Shown here: positions 35,130 to 46,317 of the stretch, piece by piece
Layout of the letters: the number at the start of each line of letters is the position of its first letter
Numbering within the stretch: position 1 is the first letter of the stretch
From: Thinopyrum elongatum
Taxonomy: Eukaryota > Streptophyta > Magnoliopsida > Poales > Poaceae
DNA: 64,000 nucleotides
NCBI GenBank assembly: GCA_011799875.1
Contig: CM022302.1
Coordinates: 57,825,599-57,889,598, forward strand
Direction of reading: 5' to 3'
The notes under the pieces: generated by a model
The model's database searches: none
Seen by the model: the letters and a program-made list of their open reading frames with translations, nothing else
What the model was told of the DNA's origin: nothing
Position numbers and translations under genes: made by a program

Positions 35130-35580
35130 TGTCGGTGTCAAAACCGGCAAACCTCGGGGTAGGGGGTCCCAAGCTGTGGATCTAGGGTCGATGGGTAACA
35201 GGGGACGACGAACACAGTGTTTACCCAGGTTTGGGCCCTCTCGAAGAGGTAAAACCCTACGTCCTGCTTGATTGTATTGAATGTATGACGTGGTTTACAA
35301 AGTAGATCTACCTCGAGATCAACATGAGCTAAACCCTAAGGCTATGAGGTGATGAATGTAGCTCTAACCCTAATGACTACAACCCTCGGTTTATATAGAC
35401 ACCGATATGGTTAGGGTTACCGGAGATAGATTACAACGAGAGGGAAAGAGATCTCATCCATCCTTGACTTGGAGGGCACACCACGGCTTCATAGATCTCC
35501 GGTCACCATACGGCTCCACCAGTCCGGCCCATGTATAATGGGCCGTCGCCCTGAGGACCCCTTAGTCCATGACTCCCTCA
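35130..35580 (-). repeat. 3' LTR of the Fatima-like element
   Basis: A 451-bp LTR; CTATATAAACC on the minus strand (plus about 35388-35398) is a probable TATA box. The polypurine tract AAGTTCGGGGGATAC is on the minus strand at 35581-35595. Confidence 0.85.
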
Positions 35581-35902
35581 GTATCCCCCGAACTTGCCTC
35601 CAATGCCGGGGATTGTCCTCTGGAATCTTCACATCATCGGCTTGCGAGACGAGTTCTTTTATTCCTTCATTCTGCTTGAAGCCGGATCAATTTCACCGAA
35701 CACTATCCGGAACCCGCTCTAATGTACTCGGGTCCGGACAGTTTCAAGATTCTAGGATCTGAAGACATCTCGAGATCGAGGTGGGACCATCAGGTTTTAA
35801 TGTCGTTCCTCGGGGCTAGGGTTTCACACACCTTTCTAGAGGGCGTGCGGCCCAATGCCATCCTTCCACGCACCCGTCCTTTCGTCTTCGCGATACGACG
35901 CC

Positions 35903-35910
35903 TATTTATA
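35903..35910 (+). promoter_or_regulatory. Putative TATA box of the opposite-strand gene
   Basis: TATTTATA about 230 bp upstream of the first candidate ATG (36142), on the strand opposite to gag-pol. Assignment is by position and sequence only. Confidence 0.4.
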
Positions 35911-37418
35911 GATCCAAAAGGTGCTGAAAACAGTTACCTCCCCCTTCGCCAAGAACGACACCGAAAAAATTCTCCAAAGCCATGGCCGACATCCCAGGTT
36001 GTTCCTCGCGCCCTCACGGCCCGCTCCCAGGTGATTGGTCGAGCTGTTCGGTCTCACATATCCAGCTGAGTCGCTTGTAGACGCAGCGCTTCCTCCCTCC
36101 GGCCGATCTGATCCCAGTCTGCGCTGGTCTCATCTCCGTTGATGGCTGCGCCCTTGCCGAGAACTCCCCCGCCCCAAGCAAGGAGGAGAGGGTATGTCTC
36201 GTGCCCTTCCTTCTAAGAGGTTTGGGTTTTCCTCTACATCCCTTTCTATAGGGTCTGCTAGAGTTCTATGGGATCGAGCTCGACAACCTCACCCCGGGGT
36301 CCATATTGCACATTTCTGGCTTTGTAGCCTTGTGCGAGATATTTCTGAGTTGCGATCCCCACTTTGACTTGTGGAGGAAGTATTTCTGTCTTGTCCCTTG
36401 CCTCCGGGAGGGATCTATATTTGAGGTAGGCGGCACCGAAGTATGGCGAATAGCCAGGATAGGGTACCCAATCGGGACCCCACAGAAAGATCCCGAAGGA
36501 TGGACTTCAGAGTGGTTTTATATTGAAGACGTTCCCCTTATAGATCCAATTTGGCAAGGGCTACCCGAATATTCAAATGACCCGCCTATAAAGAGGTACA
36601 GCTGGCGGCCTAGAGGCTCTTCCCAACAGGACAGCGAAGAAGTGCGTGCACTGTCGGCCAAGATTAGGCTGTTAACTAGCAGCAAGCTGACCATGGTCGA
36701 AGTTATGGCCATCGCCATTACCCGATGCGTGCAACCCCTCCAACAGCAGGGTCACCCTCTATGCTGCTATAACGGGACCAATGATGTGACATGTCACCAG
36801 CGGCAAGGGCCAGACAACAAGGCGGCCCTGGCTAAAATACTGGGCGATCTCTTCAAGGGAGATGAAGCAGAGTTCGCTCGCATGATTATTCGAGAAGGCT
36901 GCTCCGGATACAATCCGGCAGATTGGGTAAGCAATAATCCATTATTTTGAGCCCACAGATCATGCCGAATTCTTACTGATTGCCACTTGAACAGGGATGG
37001 AGGCGTCAGGTTGCGTCCAATAGTTGTCCTCCTCCTCAACCAGAGAATCACTCTCGTGATGGCGATCCGGGGTATCATGACGACCCAGAGACATCAATCG
37101 AATTCAAAGATGGGGTGTTCTATCAGTATGGCCTTGATGGCGGCAAAGTGGCTGTAACAGTCGATCACCCCGGGGCTCTTCCCTCTTCCATAGTTAGTGA
37201 AAAGAAGACCCTCTCTCGAACAGGGCACCCGTCTCGTGCTACCCCCCATGTGCTGACTTCTACACCCAAGGGTCGCTGCACTACACGTAAGAATGTCACG
37301 GGAGGAGCGCGGACCGCGCCAGCTTCGGCCCTTGACGGGAGATCAAAGAGGAAAGCTTCCGCCGAGGCGGAGGCACCTGCCCCCTCGGCCCAAAGGTAAC
37401 ATATTTCGGAATTGCAGC

Positions 37419-38920
37419 TGTAAGTGCATCTAGTGCCCCTTAGTGATTTTGGTGTATTGAAGACTTATAGGTTAAGGGACTAATGCGTTTGTGAGTGTAC
37501 ACAGGTTCTATAAGTCTATGAGGAGTTTGATATTTACGATGAAAGTCGACCACTAAAAATGAATGCCTTCAACTAAAGACTTTGGTTTTCTTGAAGACTT
37601 TGACAGTGAAGAAATTGGTGTGACCCTGAAGACCTGATATTCATGCGAGGATTATGAAGCGTGAAGACTTTTGTTTTCGTAGTTTCATTTTCTTCTTCTT
37701 GAGTCATAGGAAACACCGTACTGTTAAAGGGGGTCGAGGTAAAACTAAGGAAAAGTTTCCAAGTGATGCTCATCTCAAAATCCTACACCTACCCAATCCT
37801 TTCGAGTGAAGCCATTGGAAATCTTATACTGTTCAGTCAATTTCTTCAGTGACAGAGACGAAGTTCTTCTGTTCTTTGAGGAATTTGTTCTGACTGAGGA
37901 GTTAGGAATTCGCCAGTGCGGATTGCCTACAAGTGAGGAACATGATAGCCCTGAGGAATTTGATACTCAAATTTCCGACCGTTGCTGTGCTACGCGCCAG
38001 CTGTCCAAATATCCTACCCACCTAACGGTCATATCATTGAAGGGCATTTATGTCTTATCATGTCGGGCAGCTCCCTAGGCTATAAATAGCCGCCCCCTAC
38101 AACCACTAGCTAGTTGGCTGCTCTGAGAGATAGATTGACACTTGTCATTTAGAGCATCCCATCCTCCGAGGACTTTGAGCGAAAATCATCAAGTGAGGAA
38201 AAACCCAAAAACCCAAACACCTACAAACCCAAAGTGATTGAGCATCACTGAAGAAATAGTTCCTGTGTGGAACCGACGCTTGTTACCTTTGAGGACTGTG
38301 CATCCTCCAGACGGTTAGGCGTCATGGTCTAGAGCATCCAAGAGGAAATTGTGGATCGCCGAGTGACTGAGTCTGTGAAGGTTTGGAAGTCACCTGAAGA
38401 CTTACCACGAGTGATTGGGCGAGGTCTATGTGACCTTAGCTCAAGGAGAATACGGTGAGGACTGTGTGTTCGGGACTGTGTGTCCTCAGGTTTAAATACC
38501 TAGCCGCTCCAACCAGACGTACAACTATCACAACAGTTGGAACTGGTCTACCAAATCATCGTCTTCACCGAGCTACTGGTTCTATTTCCTCAACCCTTTC
38601 ATTTCCTCATTCATGTGTTAATGTACTTGATCGTTACTGTGTGAAGACTTTGACTAAAGACTTTCTCAATTTCCTCAATCCTATTTCTTCAGTCATTTAG
38701 TCTTCAGCCTGCTTATCCTGTGTTTCACGCTACCTGTACTCTGTGCCTATTTCATTTCATCATGATGACTGTTCTTATGCCATGTTATGTTTGCATCTGA
38801 GTACTTATTCCGCTGCTAAGTAGTTCGTTACTTAGGAATTTCCTCACCGTGAAATTCCTTAGTGAAGAATATGTAAAAATCACCTATTCACCCCCCTCTA
38901 GTCGATATAACGCACTTTCA
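37419..38920 (+). repeat. 5' LTR of the Maximus-type element
   Basis: 1502 bp with a TATA box TATAAATA at 38081-38088. Confidence 0.96.
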
Positions 38921-38921
38921 A

Positions 38922-38934
38922 TTGGTATAAGAGC
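38922..38934 (+). promoter_or_regulatory. Primer-binding site of the Maximus-type element
   Basis: TTGGTATAAGAGC right after the 5' LTR; one base differs from the initiator tRNA-Met complement (TGGTATCAGAGC). Confidence 0.85.
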
Positions 38935-38987
38935 AAGGTACTCCCTTGTTCTGTGTGATTTTGGTTTAACCACCTGGAGTTTTAGTT

Positions 38988-41558
38988 ATGTCGACTGCAG
39001 GCATGATCAAGGTCTCGGCTGGGTGTCCTACCTTTAATGGGACGGACTACCCCTACTAGAAAAATAAGATGCGCATGCATCTTGAGGCAATTGACAATGA
39101 TCTCTGGTACATTGTGGAAAATGGCGTTCCCTCTGTCACTCCTTCCGTGAATGCTGCTGATGTGAAGAGATTCAAGCAACTCGACTCTCAAGCGAAGAAT
39201 ATCATATGTGGCCATCTGAGCAAAGGACAGTACGGCAGAGTGAGTGCTTTGGAGTCTGCAAAGCTTATCTGGGACAGGCTGTCCAAGGTCAATGAAGGAA
39301 TCTCAACTCAACGTGATTCTCGAGTTGATGTTCTTCGCAATCTCTTCAACCGCTTAAAAAGACTCGACAATGAGAATGTCCAGCAAACCTTTGATCGCCT
39401 CACTGACATTTCAAATGAGCTTCAAGCACTGGGTGCCACTGACATCACCGACCATGAGGTGGTGAAGAAATTGCTAAGGTCACTCGATTCTTCATTCGAT
39501 ACACTGGCACTGATGATTCAAGAACGTGGAGACTACAAGTCACTTGATCCTGCTGATATTCTTGAGAGGCTGAACACTCATGAATTCTAACTAGCTGAAA
39601 AGAGAGATCTCTACGGACCGAGCTATGGCAGATCTCGTGCACTGAAGGCCAAGGCAGTCTCTGAATCTAAAGATGAAGATTCTGGTAGCAGCCTTGGTGA
39701 TCCTGAAGAACTGAGTCAGGAGCTAGCAATGCTCATGAGGAAATTCCAGAAGTTCTCTAGACGTGGCCGATTTGGAAAATCCTCAAGAGTTGATGACATG
39801 AAATCTGATTCCTCATCCCGTGATTACAAGAAGAGAACTTGCCACAAATGCAAGAAACCTGGTCACTACATAACTGATTGTCCTCAGTGAGAGAAGGAAT
39901 CAAAGAAGAAGAAATACAAAGATGATAGTTCAAATGACTCTAAGAAGAAGAAGAAATCTTCAAAGTCCTCATCGTCAAAATCTTCAAAGTCTTCATCTCA
40001 CAAGAAGAGCAGTTCCAAGAAGGCTCGGGCATTCATTGGCAAGGAAATGAACTCTGAAGCTGAATCTGAGGAACATGAGGAAGAGGAGGCATCTGAGGAG
40101 TCAGACTCTGGTGTGGCGAGCCTAGCCCTCGCTACTGCTTACATCAGCAAGTCCATCTTCAACACTGAGGAAAATGGCTTCCCCAACACTGCTGATGACG
40201 GCAATGATGACTATGCTCCCACCTATTGCTTCATGGCAAAAGGTGCCAAGGTATTCAAATATCCCTCCTCTGAATCAAGTGAGGATGAATCTGATGATAA
40301 CCTCAAACCCAGCTATTCCAAACTTGCTAATATTGCTGTTAAACAACAAAAGGCTTTGGAAAAGGTTCAAAATATGCTAGACCAAAGCGATGATCTGTTA
40401 GGTGAGGAAATGGATCGAACTCAAACACTGACTGATAATCTTCAACAACTACAGTCTAAGTTTGGCAACCTTCAAAGTCGTCATGAAACTCTCTTAGCCG
40501 ATCATGAGAAGCTTTCTTATGAATTTCTTCAAAGAAAGCAAGATCTTGAGAAGCTAAGGGTGAGTCATGAAGATCTTCAGAAGGAAAATGATTCATTGCT
40601 TGCTCAACAGATCAGTTCCGCTCAGGAAGAATTTATTCCACCATGCTTGAAATGCATTGAATGTGAAACTGCTAGTTCTTCACCTGAATGTTCAAATGCT
40701 TCTATTGCTGCAAATTCTTCAACTATCACTGTGGACACAAATTCCTCATATGAGGATACCACTACTATCACTGACGAAAATGCAGGGTTGAAGGAATTGT
40801 ATGTGACAGGCATGTACAAAAGCCTCAAAGGGCATCAGACTCTTTGTGATGTGCTCAAAAAGCAGATCTTGAACAAGAACCCTAGGAAAGAGGGTATTGC
40901 ATTTGAGAGGAAACTCAATGCTGATGGAACCTACTGGAAACCTGAGCAGTATCCCAAAACCTCATGGGTTGCTGCGAAGGGACCTCCCGTAGATCCATCC
41001 ACTTTATCTGGCTTTATGTGTGAATCCTCATATTCATCTGACGAGTCATTTGACTCCAACTATAAACTGTTCAAAAATCAGAATGGTGAAGTATTTGCCA
41101 GATATGTTGGATCTAACTGCAGGAATGGTCCCCCTATGAAGAAAATCTGGGTTCCCAAAAGGTGCCTTGAAAGTCTTCAGGTGAATGTCCTCATGACACC
41201 ACCTGTGAAAAATAGGAACCCCAGATCAAATTCTTCATATGGATCAATGTCTTCATATGGATCCAGGTCCTCTTATGGATCAAATTCTTCACGTGGATCC
41301 ATGTCCTCATATGATCATCATGCTAATGCTTCTGTTTCGCAGGGAAAATCTAAGAGTTCTGATTATGTGCATTATTCTTCAAATCATTATGTTCATAAGT
41401 CCTCGAAGAATTTCTCTGCTTACTCATATGCCTGTACTAATCCCTCTCCTGTGAAACGAAGCGCTTTGGCTTCAATGCCACCTTTCTCTTATGGAGCTCG
41501 CAGAATGATGAAATCTTTGCCACCCCTCCAGATGTGGGTGGTGAAGAAAAAGAACTAA
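38988..41558 (+). pseudogene. Maximus-type gag with three nonsense codons
   Basis: One frame of about 857 codons starts MSTAGMIKVSAG. Stops occur at 39057-39059, 39588-39590 and 39888-39890; the first and third sit where Trp (TGG) is expected. The capsid-like part (QQTFDRLTDISNELQALG) is followed by the zinc knuckle CHKCKKPGHYITDC (39840-39881). Next come a Lys/Ser-rich stretch, an acidic region, a coiled coil near 40320-40620 and a Ser/Tyr repeat (SSYGSMSSYGSRSSYGS) near 41235-41300. Gag ends at TAA 41556-41558. Such a long C-terminal extension is usual in SIRE-type elements. Confidence 0.9.
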
Positions 41559-41797
41559 CCTCTTATGCAGGGTCAGGTCTCCAGACGAACTAAATCGTCT
41601 GAAGAATTTTCTGGAGACCTGAAATGCTTGAAAGGACGCAAGCTAATCATGAAGAAATGAATCATTCATTTCTCACGTCCTTATACTGCTATATATACAT
41701 ATGTTGCATTAACTGATGAATTTCTGTCTGATGAAATTGATGTCATATTCTTCACTCTGAAGATATGTGTTCGTAAGATGCACTAATTCATCTGCAG
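41559..41797 (+). other. gag-pol spacer of the Maximus-type element with stem-loop
   Basis: The pol frame is closed here (TAA at 41591-41593), so pol cannot be reached by simple readthrough or frameshift. GGTCTCCAG (41576-41584) pairs with CTGGAGACC (41611-41619), and an alternative inner stem is CAGACGA/TCGTCTG (41582-41588 with 41595-41601). The stretch ends TTCATCTGCAG just before pol coding sequence, which is acceptor-like. Confidence 0.6.
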
Positions 41798-44700
41798 GAT
41801 GACTTACCCAAAGCTACTGAGTGGGTCCTCGACAGTGGATGTACTAATCACATGACTGGTGACAAGAGCTTACTGATGAACACTCCTTTATCTCCATCAC
41901 ATTTGAAGCATATCACCTACGCAGACAAAGGCAAAAGCAAGGTATTGGGTCTAGGTAGGGTTGCAATCTCAAAGGATCGACACATGGACAAAGTCATGCT
42001 TGTCGAGTCCCTCGGATTCAACCTCATGTCTGTCTCAATGCTTTGTGATCTTGATTTGGTTGTTGTCTTTGGAAAATATCGCTGCTTAGTGCTCATGGAA
42101 TCTGACAATTCCAAAGTCTTCGAAGGCTTTAGGAGAGGAGACTTGTATATTGTTGATTTCTCTGCAGGACCACAGCCTGCCACTTGTCTACTTGCGAAAG
42201 CTTCAGAAGGCTGGCTATGACATCGACGACTGGGTCATGCTGGCATGAGGAACTTACATACGCTCGTGAAGAAGAAGCACATCATTGGCATTGAGGGTGT
42301 CAAATTCCTCAAAGATCATCTTTGTCGGGCTTGTGAGGCTGGAAAGATGACCAGAGCCAAGCACCCCTCGAAGACTATCATGACTACCTCTCGTCCTTTT
42401 GAATTGCTTCATATGGATCTCTTTGGTCCTACTCATTATGCCACACTAACAAATGCAGCATCTCTATATGGCTTTGTCATTGTTGATGATTATTTTCGTT
42501 ACACATGGGTGCATGTCATTACTTACAAAACTGAAGTGCAGGAAGTCTTCAGACGATTTTATTCGAGGGCTTCGACGAATTTTGGTGTGAAGATCAAGCA
42601 TATACGTAGTGACAATGGGACTGAGTTCAAGAATACTGGTCTTGATGACTATCTTGATGAACTCGGTACTACTCATGAGTTATCTGCCCCATACACTCCT
42701 CAGCAGAATGGCGTCGTGGAGCGCAAGAACAGGACTCTTGTTGAGATGGCTCACACTATGCTTGATGAATACAAGACACCTCGTCACTTCTGGCCTGAAG
42801 CAATTGATACTGCATGCCACATTATCAACAGGGTATATCTTCACAAATTCTTCAAGAAGACCTCATATGAACTCCTCACTGACAAGAAACCCAATGTGAG
42901 TTATTTCAAAGTCTTCGGTGCTAAATGTTGGATTAGAGATCCCCATCACATTTCTAAATTTGCACCGAAAGCACATGAAGGTTTTATGCTTGGTTACGGA
43001 AAGGACTCGCACACCTACAGGGTCTTCAACACCTATCACAACAAGGTTGTTGAAACTGTAGATGTGCGGTTCGATGAAACTAATGGCTCGCAAAGAGAGC
43101 ACCTACCTCCTGTGCTAGATGAAATGTCTCCTGAGGAATCCATCAAGCTAAAGGCTACTGAGGATGTTATTCTTACTAAAGAATCTGCTGAAGAAGTCAT
43201 TCTAGATCGTGAAGAAAATCATGCTGGTGCATCTGATGAAAATGGCTCTGAAGAAAATGCTGAGCCAAATCAAAGTCATCAACCTGCTCATCCTCGCGTT
43301 GCAAATGAAGTATAGATTGAGAGAATCATCAACGACATCAACGCACCAGGTCCTCTCACTCGCTCAAAAGCTTCACATTTGTCTAACTTTTGTGGGCATT
43401 TTGCTTTCGTCTCTATCATAGAGCCCACCAAAGTAGATGAGGCATTTCTGGAGCCTGAATGGATTCAAGCGATGCAAGAGGAATTACATCAATTTGAGCT
43501 GAACAATGTGTGGGAGCTTGTCAAGCGACCAGACCCTCGCAAGCACAATATCATCGGCACCAAATGGATCTACCGCAAAAAACAAGATGAAAATGGCCTA
43601 GTAGTGAGGAACAAGGCTCGTCTTGTAGCTCAAGGCTACACACAGGTTGAAGGAATTGATTTCGATGAAACTTTTGCACCTGTTGCTAGACTTGAGGCTT
43701 TTCGCATATTGCTTGCCTATGCTAACCATCATAATATCATCTTATATCAAATGGATGTGAAACGTGCATTCCTCAATGGTAAGCTTGAGGAAGAAGTATA
43801 TGTTGCTCAACCCCCAGGTTTTGAAGATCCTAAGCATCCTGATCAAGTCTTCAGACTCAATAAGGCCCTCTATGGCCTGAAGCAGGCCCCTCGGGCGTGG
43901 TATGATACTCTGAAGGAATTCCTCATGAAGAAAGGCTTCAAACCCGGTTCACTCGACCCAACTCTTTTCACCAAAACATATGATGATGAATTATTCGTGT
44001 GCCAAATATATGTTGATGATATTATCTTTGTCTGTACTAACCAACGTTATACTGACGAATTTGCTTATATGATGAGTGAGGAATATCAAATGTCCATGAT
44101 GGGAGAATTGAAATTCTTCTTAGGTCTTCAAATTCATCAACATCGCAATGGCATCTTCATTTCTCAAGAGAAATACCTCAAGGACGTTCTGAGGAAATTC
44201 GGTATGCAAGAATGCAGAGGCGTCAAAATCCCTATGCCCACAAATGGCCATCTATACACTGATGAAAATGGTATAGACTTCGATCAAAAGGTATACCGCT
44301 CCATGATTGGCTCTTTACTGTATCTATGTGCATCTAGGCCAGATATTATGCTTAGTGTTTGCATGTGTGCCCGTTTTCAAGCTACACAGAAGGAATCACA
44401 CCATAAGGCTGTGAAACATATTCTTCGATATCTAGCTCACACTCCAACACTTGGATTATGGTATCCCAAGGGCTCGGCTTTTGATCTCATTGGATATTCT
44501 GACTCTGACTATGCTGGTGATCGTGTGGATCGCAAGTCAACATCGGGCACATGCCATTTCCTTGGACGATCTTTGGTATGTTGGTCCTCAAAGAAGCAGA
44601 ACTGCGTATCACTCTCTACTGCTGAAGCTGAGTACATTGCTGCTGGTTCTTGCTGTGCTCAACTGCTGTGGATGAAGCAAACCCTCAAGGACTACGGCAT

Positions 44701-44962
44701 CAATGTGCAGAATGTGCCACTCTTCTGTGACAATGAGAGTGCCATCAAGATTGCTCATAACCCAGTTCAGCACTCGAAGACAAAGCACATCCAGATTCGT
44801 CATCATTTTCTTCGAGATCAAGTGTTGAAGGGCGACATCTCAATCGAGCACGTGAAGACTGAAGAACAGCTAGCCGATATCTTCACAAATCCCTTGGATG
44901 ATAAGAGATTTAGCAAGTTGCGCTGTGAGCTAAATATCTTAGAATCTTCGAATGTCCTTTGA
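41798..44962 (+). pseudogene. Maximus-type pol: protease, integrase, reverse transcriptase, RNase H
   Basis: One frame opens DDLPKATEWVLDSGCTNHM, whose DSG is the aspartic protease active site. Integrase shows HRRLGHAGMRNL, CRACEAGKM, HMDLFGPT, RSDNGTEFKN and PQQNGVVERKN (D, D and E present). Reverse transcriptase shows [13 protein letters not shown] and QIYVDDIIF; RNase H shows YSDSDYAGD and STAEAEYIA. Two nonsense codons break it: TGA at 42218-42220 (Trp expected) and TAG at 43313-43315 (Gln likely). From 43316 to the end the RT-RNase H part is open. Confidence 0.93.
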
Positions 44963-45271
44963 AAAGGACACACATCCTAACACTTAAGCAAATTGATGAC
45001 TTAGATGCGTAACACACGAAGAAACGTTTTTCTTCAAATCAATGAAGACTAACCCTCTAAGTGTGAAGAAATTAATGAAGAATCTGATTCTCAGAGCCCT
45101 ACGACAATTGTACGCGGCGTCTGAAATCATCATTCTTATACGGTGGGTCACGCCACCACAAAAAGTTGAAAATCTTCAAAAATTGAGTTTTTCTTCATTT
45201 TGCAAATTCTTCAAATTTTCAAATTCTTCAACTTTGCAAAGTGTTCACTCTTTCCGACTGTGTTCTTCATT

Positions 45272-45325
<54 letters not shown>

Positions 45326-45710
45326 AGTTTTCATGTCCTCTACAGGATTCACTTATTGCTAATTCTTCAAAATTGATTTTCGTCTAAGTGAATGTGATCG
45401 GACCCTTTCCCCCTCTATGCTAAACTCAACCCAGTCTGTTCACAAATTCTTCATGTGCGTTCTATTTGAAACCCGTTCAAAGTCTTCACTATGTCCTTGA
45501 CAGCTGAAGAATTTGCGAACGAAAACATTAAAATATTCTTATCTGAATTTTCGGCTTTTGCCGCTCAAACCGTTCAATATCCCTCAATAAGATTTATCTA
45601 TTCACCCACGATCTCCACTTCATAGTACATGGGTGACACATGTCGTTAGGATGAGAAGGGTCAGGGGCATGTTCGTCCATTTTCTTCGGACGAGCGGTTT
45701 TTCACCTCGG
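44963..45710 (+). other. Spacer between pol and ORF3 with (TA)n tract
   Basis: Non-coding. A (TA)n microsatellite lies at 45277-45321. The sequence is rich in TTCTTCAAA/TTCCTCA words like the rest of the element. Confidence 0.8.
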
Positions 45711-45711
45711 C

Positions 45712-46317
45712 TATAAAGACCCCTCGCCCTCCTCAGATCTCATTTACTCCGCTCAATCTTACTCCCTCGCTCGAGCTCTCAGACCTAGCACCACCGCTAC
45801 ACTCCATCGTCGCCGGTGAGGAAGAGCTTCACTGCCTCAACCTCGTCGTCGTCGTACTCACGTCGGCCGCGGAAATATTCACTCCGCCGCCGCCGTAGCT
45901 GTTTTCCATCGCCAAGTTAGGGCGTGGAAGATCTGAACGAACGAGCTTCTCCACTGCTACTCTCAGTTCGTCGTGTTCTTCGTCAAGGGTAAATAAAATC
46001 TATTTTTACTGCCCTTGTTGATTCTGATGATTTCCACAAAATCTTCAAAAGGTGTTTATTCCTCAACTTTCATGTTCTTAAACACCAACTTGCTTCTGTT
46101 CTTGATCTGTTTCTCTAAGAAACGTTTTTCTTCAAGATTCCTCAATTGTGTGGATTTTCAATCTATACAACTCTGGAACCTAAGTCAAAGAACGCTTAGT
46201 GAAATTCCTCAAGACACCCCTGGTCAAATTCCTCAAACTTGATACTTTTGAAAAAGTTCTGATAACGCATATGACCTCTCCAAATTCTTTGCACCTATAT
46301 TCTGTTCACAGGTACAC
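45712..46317 (+). promoter_or_regulatory. Putative internal promoter, leader and 5'-UTR intron for ORF3
   Basis: TATAAAG at 45712-45718 is followed by a C/T-rich leader (ctccctcgctcgagctctc). A GT-AG intron-like segment at 45989-46311 (donor AAGG/GTAAAT, acceptor TTCACAG/GT) ends six bases before the ORF3 ATG at 46318. This layout resembles a normal plant gene start. Use in the cell is an inference. Confidence 0.5.
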
